A stretch of DNA of 64,000 nucleotides from Lycorma delicatula (GCF_047948215.1 NC_134465.1:18558022-18622021), one strand, 5' to 3'. Numbered from the stretch's first letter, positions 22,307-33,297 are shown. The notes: a model not told the origin generated them from the letters alone. Numbers and translations are program-made.

Positions 22307-22475
22307 AAAAGGTAGATGAGAAAAATTGTGCAGGCAGGGAAAGTCTGGAATATGTAAAAGAAGTTGTTACGGATGTAGGATGTAGGGGATATACCGAGAT
22401 GAAATGATTGGCACAAATAAAGGATCTTGAAAAGCTGCATATAACCAGTCAAATGACTGAAGAAAAAAAATATAC
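22307..22475 (+). mobile_element. LINE 3' tail joined to SINE-B
   Basis: It matches the last ~160 bp of the LINE at 14.4-15.0 kb (GTAGATGAGAAAAATTGTGC, GGATGTAGGATGTAGGGGAT, AACCAGTCAAATGACTGAAG) and ends in a short A run. Codon changes and indels show it is old. Confidence 0.85.
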
Positions 22476-22924
22476 TTTTGCCCAAAATTACAATTATTAT
22501 TTTTTATAATAATAATTATTATTATTATAAGAAAGAAAAATAAATATTTATTATTATTAAATTTAAAAAAAATTAAGGTTAAAATATTATTTTTATTACA
22601 AAAAATAATTTTTTTTGTTAATAAAAAAAATACTTCTTTACTGAAATTCAACCAAATAATTTTTATGATAAAAGACAGAGATTTCCTCAAAGGAATTCAG
22701 AGTTGTACTTGAAATTATTTTTTTATTTTTTCACTACTATCATAATTACAAAAGATAATTTCTTTATTATAATATGAGTATTAGTAACAAAAGATAAATA
22801 TATTAATTATTAAAAACCGAAACTGCTAAAAAAAACTGCCAACAAACATTGCTCTTTGATACAGTATAATTACTAATATTGTGCGGGTGACAATTTGGTA
22901 TGTAGTTTTTTTATACTGTATAAT
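22476..22924. other. AT-rich low-complexity sequence, no gene seen
   Basis: Long ATT/TTA stretches. Open frames on the minus strand here translate to Phe/Ile/Asn/Lys-rich strings with no domain and are compositional. Confidence 0.45.
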
Positions 22925-24095
22925 TTGTTTAAGCAATTTTAGGCCTCAGATTAATAGTAGAAGAAAGATTAAAGAAAAACAAATCAACATACTTGGCGTT
23001 TATAAACCTAGAAAAGGCATTCGATAACGTAGACTGGAATAGAATGTCCAGCATTTTAAAAAAATTGGGGTTCAAATACAGAGATAGAAGAACAATTGCT
23101 AACATTTACAGGAACCAAACAGCAACAGTAATAATCGAAGAACATAAGAAAGAAACCGTAATAAGAAAGGGAGTCCGACAAGGATGTTCCCTATCCCCGT
23201 TACTTTTTAATCTTTACATAGAACTAGCAGTTAATGATGTTAAAGAACGATTTAAATTCGGAGTAACAGTACAAGGTGATAAGATAAAGATGCTACGATT
23301 TGCTGATGATATAGTAATTCTAGCAGAGAGTAAAAAGAATTTAGAAGAAACAATGAATGGCATGGATGAAGTCCTACGCAAGAAATACCGATGACATAAA
23401 CAAGAACAAAACAAAAGTAATGAAATGCAGTAGACATAACAAAGATGGACCACTGAATGTGAAAATAGGAGGAGAAAAGATTATGGAGGTAGAAGAATTT
23501 TTTTTATTTGGGAAGTAGAATTACTAAAGACGGACGAAGCAGGAGCGATATAAAATGCCGAACAGCACCGGCGAAAGGAGCCTTCAGTCAGAAATATAAA
23601 TTGTTTACATCAAAAATTAATTTAAACGTCAGGAAAAGATTTTTGAAAGTATATGTTTGGAGTGTCGCGTTATATGGAAGTGAAACTTCCATATAGGAAG
23701 TTGACTCCGTCTTCCATGACGGAGTCAATGAGAGGAAAAGATTAGAAGCTTTTGAAATGTGCTGCTATAGGAAAATGTTAAAAATCAGATGGGTGGATAA
23801 GTGACAAATGAAGAGGTGTTGCGGCAAACCGATGAAAAAAGAAGCATTTGGAAAAATATAAGTAAAACAAGGGACAGACTTATAGGCCACATACTAAGGC
23901 ATCCTGGAATAGTCGCTTTAATATTAGAGGGAAAGACAGAAAGAAAAATTGTGTAGGCAGGCCACGTTTGGCGTATGTAAAACCAATTGTTAGGGATGTA
24001 GGATGTAGGGAGTATACCGAAATGAAACGACTAGCACTAAATAGGGAATCCTGGAGAGCTGCATCAACCCAGTCAAATGACTGAAGGAAAAAAAA
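22925..24095 (+). mobile_element. LINE reverse transcriptase to 3' end, broken
   Basis: This is the longest LINE piece in the window and the same family as 14.4 kb. The open frame from 22,993 carries polymerase motif A as FINLEKAFDNVDW, where the usual 'FIDLEKAFD' catalytic Asp is Asn. It then carries motif B in VRQGCSLSPLLFNLYIE and motif C in LRFADDIVILAES. The frame is lost near 23,390. The C-terminal blocks resume at 23,508 (RITKDGRSRSDIKC, KVYVWSVALYGSET). They are broken by an inserted pair of palindromes at 23,671-23,728 and continue with KRLEAFEMCCYRKMLKIRW. The tail ends in GTCAAATGACTGAAGG and an A run. The element is dead by the motif A change, frameshifts and the insertion. Confidence 0.93.
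23671..23728. repeat. Two adjacent palindromes inserted in a LINE
   Basis: TATATGGAAG-TGAAA-CTTCCATATA (23,671-23,695) is followed by TTGACTCCGTC-TTCCAT-GACGGAGTCAA (23,701-23,728). Both stems are perfect (10 and 11 bp). In the sister copy at 14.6 kb the sequence after GAAGTGAAACTT continues with GGACAATCGGAG, so about 40 bases here were replaced. Confidence 0.93.
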
Positions 24096-24930
24096 ATTTA
24101 ATTTATTTAAGTATATATATAGCCAATGACATTCCCGATAAAGTAAGGATTCCAACATGTGACAATACATATAAATCGGTTCAGCAGTTGAGCTGCTACG
24201 GTGAACAAAAATACATTCATATAGCCCTGTAAATGAGTGAAAAAAGATCGATTTTCTAAAAAAATTAGTTGTATACTAAACATGGTGTTGAATAACTTGT
24301 TTGTATACGACCGGATAAAATTGGCGAACATTTGTGAAGTATTGTAAACAAGTTTTACATTTATTTTTTGTCTAAAACGTTTTATAATATTTATAACAGA
24401 AACTATAGGCCGTTTCAAAGTTGAAATCGCCTATCTAGACTGGTAGAGTCGTCCTCTCGCCTAGACAAGCAATCTAAATTAAAACCATCATTTTGTTACA
24501 ATTAAAATGTTATTATATTAATCAAAAATATACAAAATAATAATATTTGTGTTTATAAAAAAATAATGCAGGGTATTTAATTTGTTATTATAACGAAATT
24601 CAATCAAAATTAATTAGTGAACGATTTAGAGTTGAGAAATTATCACGGCAAACTTTAGGCTTTTTATCTCGTTTATTAATTTTCGTTTGGTAAGGATTAT
24701 TTTTATAAATACAAATAACTATAAAGTCTATTTTTTAGCTGGAGGTTTTTTAAAAAGAGTTGTAGTCCCCTTCCGTCGAAAGTAGATTATCTACATTTTG
24801 TTTGAGGTAGTCGAAAGAAGAAAATATTAAAAATTAACTTTTAATTAGAAAGAAAAGTAATCTAATCTTATGAAATATATAAAAAATTATTTACGGTATT
24901 TTAAAGAACATTTTAAGACTTTATGGAATG
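24096..24930. other. AT-rich sequence, no gene seen
   Basis: No recognised repeat. Minus-strand frames near 24,107-24,418 have no domain. Confidence 0.4.
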
Positions 24931-25426
24931 GAATGCAAAGTTGGCGGGAGTTTATAGATTCTCCTTACGGATCGCAGAACCTGGACAGAGTCCCTTGCTG
25001 CTAGATGATTCAATCGGGCGTGTTTTTAAAAGGTTTATTTTAAGTGACGGGTCTAATTTTTCAAGTTTTGTCTTATTTAATATTTAGTATTTTTAAGGAC
25101 GGATTTAATTGCATTCCAACCCGTTGTTAAACCAGCGTTTTCGAACCCATTTTATGGGCCGGCTGCGGAAGGCTAGGCTTATGCAACCTGTCCTCCCGAC
25201 TTAATTCCCCTTCAGAACGTCCACTCAAGTCCTTTCGGTGCTAACGCTTCATAGGCTAGCAAGAATACGCCACAACGGGGCACTAACTATATGGAGGGAG
25301 CAATGCGTCCCCTTCTCCGGAGGAGTCGCAATTGGTGGTTTAAGTTAATTTACATGTAAGTTTTAAAGGAGGGGTTAGGTAGAAGTTCTTCATCCACTTC
25401 TGTTATGGCTGCCTTTCAGAACGCAT
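24931..25426 (-). other. GC-rich island, possible 5' region of a retroelement
   Basis: The GC content is clearly higher than in the neighbourhood. On the reverse strand a short frame reaching from the first unit of the adjacent duplication reads MKRSSGEEVEEDGRPSTRP. A start of this charged kind is common for LINE first open frames, so the island may be a LINE 5' UTR and ORF1 start. No diagnostic domain is visible, and a structural RNA or unique sequence cannot be excluded. Confidence 0.25.
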
Positions 25427-25702
25427 CTCTGCTGGGCTCTTTTCCGGACTCCTGTCCGTGATGTTGGGACGAGTAGAGGGTCTTCCATCTTCTTCCACTT
25501 CTTCTCCCGATGACCTCTTCATTCTTTTTTGGCCTGCACTTTCCGAGAATTAAGACTTTAAAATAAAATATTTTATCTCAGAATTGTATTTTTACAACTG
25601 AATACAATATTAGTGGTCACAAAATTCATTAATATTTACGCCGATTTTTTTGGAAAAAAGGAAAATTTTTATTCAGTTCTTTTTAAAAAATACAAAAGAA
25701 AG
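25427..25702. repeat. Direct duplication, unit 1
   Basis: It begins CTCTGCTGGGCTCTTTTCC and ends AAAAATACAAAAGAAAGG. About 275 bp are repeated at 25,749-26,025 with roughly 97 percent identity. The differences are a CGT/CAT change, a few extra CTTC units and an AAATA indel. Confidence 0.93.
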
Positions 25703-25748
25703 GTAATTAGATGAAAGAAATACAACTGCCTTTCCGCTGCCTTTCTTT

Positions 25749-26025
25749 CTCTGCTGGGCTCTTTTCCGGACTCCTGTCCATGATGTTGGGACGAGTAGAG
25801 GGTCTTCCATCTTCTTCATCTTCTTCCAGTTCTTCTCCCGATGACCTCTTCATTCTTCTTTGGCCTGCACTTTCCGAGAATTAAGACTTTATATTTTATC
25901 TCAGAATTGTATTTTTACAACTGAATACAATATTAGTGGTCACAAAATTCATTAATATTTACGCCGATTTTTTTGGAAAAAAGGAAAATTTTTATTCAGT
26001 TCTTTTTAAAAAATACAAAAGAAAG
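25749..26025. repeat. Direct duplication, unit 2
   Basis: Second copy of the unit at 25,427-25,702, in the same orientation and about 322 bp downstream. The roughly 45 bp between the units is similar to sequence at the unit edges (CTGCCTTTC and GAAAGAAATACAA occur on both sides), suggesting a local tandem duplication. Confidence 0.93.
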
Positions 26026-27364
26026 GAAAGAAATACAAAAAAAATCATAACGATTAAATTAGTATAAAAACAAGTGTAAAATTGGGAAATTAGATTAGTT
26101 ATAAATCGAAAATAAAACACTTATGAGCTTAAGCTTGAATATAACATTTACGTTATTTTAATCAGACAAATATCGATTAATCGAACAGGCACTTTTAAAA
26201 CATTATGTAAACGTATATTTGATTATCGTACAGACAACTGCTAGCACAAACACAGTTTATAATTACAATTAAAATGGAAAACAGTAAAGTACGTGCAATG
26301 TTAAATTGTAACATGCGACATCGCATAGCCACAAAATATTTGTATATACTACTACTAATATATTATATATATATATTTATCCACGTTGAAAACTGAAATA
26401 TTAAAGCATCCATTGCAAGAAAAATAAAAAAAATATGAGAACGTGTATTTTGCATTAACAAAATACTGCAGATTTTATTGACCAATCAGAATTACAAATA
26501 TAAACATTCAAAATGTAACATGACAATTCACAAACACTGAAATTCCAAATTCAAACGAATCGGATAAAATATACAAAAATATAATAAACAACACAAAACG
26601 CAACAAACATTGTTATCAATACTATGTAAAAGCAAAGCACGTACAATCGTTACATCTGTTGACAAAATGAAAAAAGAAGGAAAACAAACGTTTGATTGGT
26701 CAATAAAAACGTAACAAAATTTATTTTTATTTAGAAAAAAATAGAAAAACATTTTAATTAAAAAAAAAAAAAAAAATGAGGGGAAATAGAAAAATATGAA
26801 TAATTTTTATTTAAAAAAAAAAACTTGTTTTGTAGCATTTGTTACCACAACACGTGAAAAAATATTCCTAACTATCAAGCTTTTTAATAATAATTAATGA
26901 TTGAATAATAAACCGTAACATATTCTATAGTTAAATGATTTTTGTTGCCAACCTTGCTATCATTAGCGGTAAATATGAAACTAAACAGCTTACTTTTATT
27001 TTAAAGGTAAAATGTTAAGAATATTCCAACTATTTATATTACCCCGACCGGTTTTACCTTTATAAAAAATAATACTACTAAAAATAGTTAAAAAAAAATT
27101 AAATTAAACAAATTTAACTAAAATACACCTGTTTATTTATTACTATAACAGTGAATTATTCCTAATGGCCATGTGAAACAAGCAAAAAATATATTAACAT
27201 ATGTGAGGTTATTTAATAATTCGCCTATTAATTTCTTACAAAGTTTGTAGCTTCTTGCAATAACGGTAACGATATAAAATCATTATTACTGCTAGAAATA
27301 ACTTTTTTTTATGAAGAAATTTACTACTGTCAATAACATATGGTTCCATCAAACCGGCATCGTC
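26026..27364. other. AT-rich sequence, no gene seen
   Basis: No recognised element and no convincing reading frame across about 1.3 kb. Poly-A near 26,757-26,776. Confidence 0.4.
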
Positions 27365-27555
27365 ACGTGTTTTTTTTTTTTTTTTTTTTTGGGTTTGTTT
27401 TACCTCCGGGTCCGCACTCAAGCATTTCATTCCGCAGAGGATGAAGATGAATGAATTTGTAGCGTGTGTGAAAAATGCCATGCCTGACCGGGATTCGAAC
27501 CCAGGACCTCCGGGTGAAAGGCCGAGACGCTACCACTCGCGCCACGGAGGCCGGC
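27365..27555 (-). mobile_element. SINE-A copy, near full length
   Basis: A reverse-strand copy with a poly-T run (about 22 T) and then ACCTCCGGGTCCGCACTC. The body is GTAGCGTGTGTGAAAAATGC. The B box is CCGGGATTCGAACCCAGGAC and the A box CGCTACCACTCGCGCCACGG. The head ends in GGAGGCCGGC. Both Pol III-type boxes are well kept. A target duplication was not resolved. Confidence 0.92.
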
Positions 27556-28224
27556 TGTGTTAGAATTTCTTTACAATACCCTTTCTGAACGACAGATAAA
27601 ACGAAGAGAAAATGCTTCGGAATTCCATCGTCGATCTCCCGACTTGATACCCGTGGACTTTTCTACCTTTTTTGATGTTTTAAAAGGCACTATGTGTGCT
27701 ATAAAATTAATTACACTGCAGTAGCAAATCGTAAATGCTTTTAATTCGGTACCTATAGCTATAGTACAGTTTACCTGTTAACTGCACTAAGCTGTAAATA
27801 ATACCGATGTCGTCGGTGAATGTGATGTTTATAGTGATCATTTATAAGTTTAAATTAAAAACAACAGTATCATGAATCTAATTGTTTTCATTTATACAAA
27901 TTAATGCACATACACACATATATATATATATATATATCTGTGCACTTACAAAGTAAAAAACTGGAATGTGACGCTCTCATTGAAGTAATGACAAGCAAAA
28001 TAAACGAAATTATTAGAAATATTTCAGTAAAAGATTGAAAATAATTAAAAGAGAAAGATAAAGAAGCGAGGCTTCTGAAACGAGTCGAAAACATAACGAT
28101 GATGAAAATTAGGAGTTTTATAAATATCTAAAATCAAGGAATTTTAATACAAATAGGAGGAGAAATAAATAATCGTTATTCTTCAGAAACATCCTGCTCC
28201 CCCGTAGGAGAAGATACCCCCGCC
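27556..28224. other. No gene seen
   Basis: A weak similarity to mariner-type C-terminal coding may exist at 27,590-27,700, but I could not read a convincing frame. A short (AT)n run lies at 27,916-27,938. Confidence 0.3.
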
Positions 28225-28326
28225 TTATGACGATCCCGGTAGCCACGACATTCCTCCGTTCCTAGCCCTGATGGGCTTTATCGGAGTTCGTCTTTTAAAA
28301 CTCTCTAAAGTCGATAACACAACAAA
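28225..28326 (-). other. Right part of a reading frame split by the hAT insertion
   Basis: Read on the reverse strand, the frame from 30,030 down to 29,668 continues from 28,326 down to a TAA at 28,225 if the hAT element and one copy of its 8-bp duplication are removed. The piece here encodes 33 residues, including VVLSTLESFKRR and ARNGGMSWLPGSS. I do not recognise the protein. Confidence 0.4.
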
Positions 28327-28334
28327 GTCATCAG
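28327..28334. repeat. hAT target-site duplication, left copy
   Basis: GTCATCAG, identical to 29,668-29,675. Eight bases is the standard duplication length for hAT elements. Confidence 0.93.
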
Positions 28335-29667
28335 TAGGGACCGGATTATATGCATTTGCATATTAAGACCATTCTCACCGGTTATTGCATATTTTCGCTA
28401 TATTTACAATATTTTTTCGGTAGGGTACCTAGTTAATAAATGAAATCTTTGTAGCCGGCCAAACCTATTTAGCCGAACGGCTGTTACAGCGTCCTTAGCA
28501 GCCGCGCGTCTACGGTTTTTGTAGGAAAATATTACTATGAGGCCAAGTAAACACAGATTCACGCGAGACAAAGAGGGACGATACCTTCTGCGTCAACTAT
28601 GCCTGCCACAGCACTCCTCCCACTAGGCAATTAAATTACGCAAGTTACTGTTGACGCGCTCATCGCGTTAGTTTAGTTTTTTATTTATTTGACCGAAGTT
28701 TAGTGTGTACTTGCCTCCCGAAAAAAAAGCGCCTCTTCGTAGAAAGCTGACTATCCTGTAACACAAGTACGATCAACGTTTGGAAATGTAAATAAACCGA
28801 TTTAATCGACAAAGAAAGTGTTTCTTAAAACACCTGCTCGCAATAAGGCTTATAAAGAAAAACTGCCAAGTGTGCCTTTACCTCCCGAACCGGTGATAAC
28901 TCGATGGGGAACGTGGATTGAAGATGTACTGTTTTACATTGAACATTTCGAGGCCATCAATGGTTTAGTAAACGACTTTGGTAGTGCAGAGGCTATGGCA
29001 GTTTGTCTGTCCAAGGAAGCATTTAACGATTCTATTATAAAAAAAAACATAGTTTTGATTAGCATTCATTTTTCTCACATACCTGCGAGTATTACAAAGC
29101 TTGAAACTCAAGGTTTGGCGTTGACTGCATCTATTCCGTAATGAATAAAATCCGCCAAATGAACTCCGGATTGCCAGAGGTATTCCCGTGTAAACATAAA
29201 GAAAAATTTGAAAACATTTTCAATAATAACCCAGGATTTGAACCTTTCTGTTAAATTGATAGTTTTATTAACGGAACGGGTGAACTTTTGCCAGAAACAA
29301 TGATTGCTAACATAGCACCCAAATTCAAATACTGCCCGGTTACCTCAGTGGAAGGTGGAACGATCCTTTTCCACTTATAAAGATATTTTGAGTGATCGAA
29401 GGCACAATCTTACTACCGAACATTTGGAACAGTACCTGCTTCTTTACTTTTAAAAGTAACAAAATGTTAAATAATTGTTAATTATCGAATTTCTGGATAT
29501 GTTGTTATTCAACTACTTACTAATTTATGCTGATTTAGAAATATAAAACTAAAGATTACTATTTTTTTTATTATTTAAAATTGCATATTTTTACAATTTT
29601 CCTGCATATTTTAAGCATTCTTCACGCGTAGTTCAAGCGTTTTATGTTGCATATAATTCGGTCTCAA
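28335..29667 (+). mobile_element. hAT transposon with intact ends, internally deleted
   Basis: The left end TAGGGACCGGATTATATGCA and the right end, which reads TTGAGACCGAATTATATGCA in reverse complement, agree at 16 of 20 positions. They are flanked by a perfect 8-bp duplication. The 1,333-bp length is shorter than autonomous hAT elements (usually 2.5-4 kb), and the coding region covers only the C-terminal part of a transposase. A copy with good ends could in principle be moved by a transposase made elsewhere. Confidence 0.92.
28818..29452 (+). pseudogene. hAT transposase C-terminal part
   Basis: The open frame (107 codons) contains VPLPPEPVITRWGTWIEDVL and LFYIEHFEAINGLV, a block typical of insect hAT transposases in which 'TRWGTWI' leads into the helical domain. 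After a stop at about 29,139 the next frame carries IAPKFKYCPVTS. After one more frameshift come VERSFSTYKDILSDRRHNLT and TEHLEQYLLLYF, the hallmark of the hAT C-terminal dimerisation domain ('VERxFS-YK-IL-DRR--L'). The zinc-finger BED domain and most catalytic residues are missing. The protein would join and cut element ends if whole; this copy is dead. Confidence 0.9.
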
Positions 29668-30030
29668 GTCATCAGCGGTCTCTGTCAGGGTACCACCGAT
29701 GCAAGTGCTTCGGCAGACATTTCCATCAATGTATTTTGCAAAACCTACTATCGCTTTCGTATGACCTCTTCCAACTACGATCACCGACCGTAACTTAAAA
29801 CCCTCAACTATCAAATTAATAGATTCGCGAAACGCGATCCCTGCGCCTTCCTCTAACCCCGAAGGTTTCACACAAAAACTCTTTCTACATCTAACTTTAA
29901 TTAGACAACACACTCAGATCGTTACTTGACCTAGTCTTTAAACGATAAAAGTACTACCTTCATAGCAACAAAACAAGTGTTGATCGCAACAATTTGTCCT
30001 ACAATTCAACTTAGTGAAAGTGCTCTTTAT
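29668..30030 (-). other. Left part of a reading frame split by the hAT insertion
   Basis: The reverse strand is open from 30,030 to the hAT target duplication (121 codons). Without the hAT element it would stay open for another 33 codons. It includes KPSGLEEGAGIAFRESINLI and VIVVGRGHTKAIVGFAKYID. There is no ATG near the upstream end, so this would be an internal or partial coding piece. No known domain is recognised. The forward strand in the same interval is also fairly open, so the coding strand is uncertain. It may be an exon, another mobile-element gene, or chance in a GC-richer stretch. Confidence 0.35.
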
Positions 30031-31235
30031 TCAGAGACTAACTTGATTTGTCGGGTGCGTATTAAAACATCCAAATTCTGTAAATTTTGTGAAAGAAATA
30101 TGTACAGAAAAAACTTATAGAGCGGAGAAAAACTACGCTATATACCGTATAAAAAATAATCGAGGATGTATGTCGAGGGTAAAATATTAACTCAGAAAAA
30201 AGATTAATAAAAAATAACATGAAACCGGTCAAATATCTAATGACGAGAAAAAAAATCAGTTTATTTTATTTCATAAAATAAATTAAACGCCAAACGCTCT
30301 ACAAAAGGAAACGCCAAAAAACAGCAAACACAGAAAATGGCGTTAGCGTTCAACTTCCACGAAACTTATATAATAATTTTATTTAAAATTTTAAAAATTT
30401 CCAAATTTTTAAATAGAGACAAATTTAGAAAATTAATCGAAGAATCTTAGGTTTCTACAGAAAAAGGATAAGAGAAGTACAGGAAGAAAGCGGACAAATG
30501 AAGAAAAACAACAGAGTGAAAAAATGAAAAAATTTGGGAAAACGAAAGAAGTTCCAAATTATTATGCAAACGTCCTGATGAACGAAAAATAAATAAATTA
30601 AATGAATTATGCAAATGAAAATGGAAATGTAATTTTCTTAATTATAATGGAAATATTACTTACTTTAGGGGTTTTCCAATGTATTTCAATCGCAGCTGTT
30701 TAATTTACTATATAAGAAAGGCTATGTTACATAAATACATATATATATATATATATAAATAAAAAAGAAAAAGAAAATCCTATTATTTATTTGAAAATAT
30801 CACGCGCACTATGCTGTACGTAATTCTCTTACTCCGCAATGTTTAATGGTATATTTTTAAACTCACAATACACATAAAGTAAGTAAAGTACATATTTCAT
30901 CATACGTAAAGTCAGACTTATATTTTCAACCGGAGTATATATAAGGCTTCAGAATAAAAGTAAAAAGACGATAAAGTCCATAAAACTGGAACCTGACGCT
31001 CAACAAGGAAAAACTTTAATCAGGTGAGAGCAAGAAAAACTTCATCGATTTTCAACACGAAAGATATTCATGTAGATTATAATAAAACAACGAGTGGAAA
31101 ATTAGTTTAGCAATTTTGAATTTCAGCATTTCTTTATTGTTAAACTAGGAAAAGGAGACTTTATAACGGTTGTAACTTCTTTTAATATGGATATTTTTCC
31201 TACCTGCTTTCTTCAGTAAAATGTAAAATCTGATT
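30031..31235. other. AT-rich sequence, no gene seen
   Basis: No recognised element; a short (AT)n run at 30,740-30,757. Confidence 0.4.
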
Positions 31236-31791
31236 TGATAGGTTTATCAATGTAAATGTGCGTTTGTTCAACATCTTAAATCTCTCAAAGTTCTTCACGG
31301 ATGGCTTTGAGATTGTGACACAACGCTGCATTTGAATAGGCGCGTGTTTTTATGTACCTACTATTTACGCCTAAAATATCACACCTGTGACCAGGTAAAA
31401 ACATGTTTTTTTTTTTTTAACAGCGCTATCTGTTGGACGTAAAAGTAACACACGCTATACTAAATAATTTACGATTCCATTTCAATGCTTCCGATATATG
31501 TGTCTGCTATAGACTAAAAAACTACTGGACCGATTTACGAGCGGGGAAAAAGGGAGAAAGGGAAAAATTGGAAAAAGGTAAAAGGGAAGAAGGGAAATCG
31601 GAGAAAGGGAAAAACGGAAAACAAATGGAAACGGGAAAGAGAGGGGAAAAAGGAAACAGGGGAAAGATAAATGCGGGATGGGGAAATGTGGGGAAAGGAA
31701 ATAAGGTAAAAATGAAAACTTTCAATTGTGTTCATTTAATCAATATGCATAGTCAAATCTAGCAATAGCGAACCATTTCCGGGTCTGGTAG
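31236..31791 (+). mobile_element. Non-autonomous Helitron, second copy
   Basis: Same family as 17.7 kb: GCGTTTGTTCAACATCTTAA, GGCTTTGAGATTGTGACACA, CAGCGCTATCTGTTGGACGT, a purine-rich core at about 31,545-31,710, and TAGTCAAATCTAGCAATAGC near the right end. The 3' terminus reads GGGTCTGGTAGT instead of GGGTCTGCTAGT, so the CTAG end is mutated, and the 5' terminus is eroded. Open frames within the core reflect its purine bias. Confidence 0.82.
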
Positions 31792-32329
31792 TTTTAAATA
31801 AATTCGTTTAATTAATAATTTTTTTCGATTAAAGTGTGCTAAAAAACTAAATGAAAAATAAATTCTTTATTTATCAAATACTGAACAAGGAAAAAAAATT
31901 TGTTTTATATCATAAAAAATATGTTTTTTTTTTTACTGTTGTGAATTCTTTTTTTTTAAGAAAACTTTGCAAAAAATAAATTACTACTACGTATATAATA
32001 CAGCTAATCTAAATCTGTACTACAAAAAAACTGTTGTAACAAAAAACATTAAAACGGATAGCTAACAGTTTCGTTCATTACAAAAGATTAAGATCTCTTA
32101 ACAATGATCTATAAGAAAAAACTGACAACAAAGTTGTTACACATTATTGGCATCGGTTAATTATTTTTATATAGTAGAAAAATAAAGACACGAGATGGGA
32201 TTGGAAGGTTATTAGGTAGGTACCGTCACTACTCAATACGAAGGGGTAGATTTCCCCATGGGTGTGGAAGGGGAAGCTACTTTTGTTCTTGAAACGTTCT
32301 GAAAAGATCAGGGTTCAGTAGAGAGTGGC
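31792..32329. other. AT-rich sequence, no gene seen
   Basis: No recognised repeat. The left end of the mariner copy that follows could lie within 32,180-32,330 but was not resolved. Confidence 0.35.
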
Positions 32330-33297
32330 ATACTGATGAAGGAAGACGTGTTTTTTGGTTTTCAACGAATTACTGATTACACAAAATGGATGAAAAAACG
32401 AAACGACGAGTTTTCTATAAAATTTTGTTTTGAAACTGGGAAATCAGCTTCTGAAAGAAATGAACTCTTAAAAATAGCTTTCGCTATTATTATTATATAT
32501 ATATATATATCCGAACTGGTCAGATGTTTTTATCTCGTTCAATAGATTCAAATATGGGCGCGAATCAGTGAAAGATGACCCCTCGATTCCAATCAGACTT
32601 ACACTTCAAAACCAACAAACACATTGTGAAAGTTCGCGATTTAGTGCGCTCTGAACGTTAAATTACGATTAGGAAGGTGGCTGATGAATGAAATAAGATT
32701 TTTACGCGGTTCAGTCAGTGCGACTGTAGATTAGAACAGCGTCGAGTGACTGCAAAATTCATTCCAAAGTTGTTGTCAAACCAGCAGACAAAACACCAAC
32801 CTGAACTGATAAATCGGGCCGAAACTTACCCAGCAAAAAAGGCAAAATCATCGCAATGGAAGAGTCAAAGTTCGCCACGACCTAAAAAGCGCGACAAAGT
32901 CGGTCGAATGTGAAGAAAATTTTGATGGTGTTCTTCGATTCTACGGGTGTAATGCATCACAAATTTGCCCCTATGGGGTAAAAGGTCAGCCAGAATACTA
33001 TGAAAGTGTCCTTTAGTGTTTGTGCGAAAATGTTCGAAAAAAAGGCCTGCAGTTTGACGAAGCAAGATTTGTGTTCTCCATCACGGACATCGCATTAGTT
33101 CGTTGCGATCTCGATCGCAGGATTTTTGGCCAAATTTCCTATTCCAGTCCTTCTGCAAACTATGTAATCTCATTATTTAGCTCCTGCAGACTTCTATCTG
33201 TTTCCTTAATTGAGATTTATGCTGAAAGGGAACCGATTTCATTGAATGAAAGATATCCAGACAAATAAGAAGAGGTTTCATAACATCCATAAGAAAG
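32330..33297 (+). mobile_element. mariner element remnant (irritans/SETMAR-like)
   Basis: A mariner transposase can be followed on the forward strand through many frameshifts. FSIKFCFETGKSASERNELL (32,412) belongs to the N-terminal helix-turn-helix domain. It is interrupted by an (AT)n run at 32,490-32,512. VRDLVRSER and IRKVADE follow at 32,630-32,690. KAKSSQWKSQSSPRPKKR (about 32,835) comes after a deletion that removes the first catalytic Asp block. Then come ILMVFFDSTGVMHHKFAP (32,915) and, near the end, APADFYLFP and RFMLKGNRF (33,180-33,240), with the third Asp as ADF where 'CDFFLF' is usual. The second Asp segment is not recognisable. Confidence 0.85.

Noticed and set aside
22261..22690. 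Minus-strand frames rich in Phe, Ile and Asn
   Set aside because: Low-complexity ATT/TTA DNA and the reverse side of SINE-B/LINE tail sequence.
27590..27720. Eighth mariner-like C-terminus
   Set aside because: A few words resemble the segment around the third catalytic Asp, but no frame holds together long enough to support the call.
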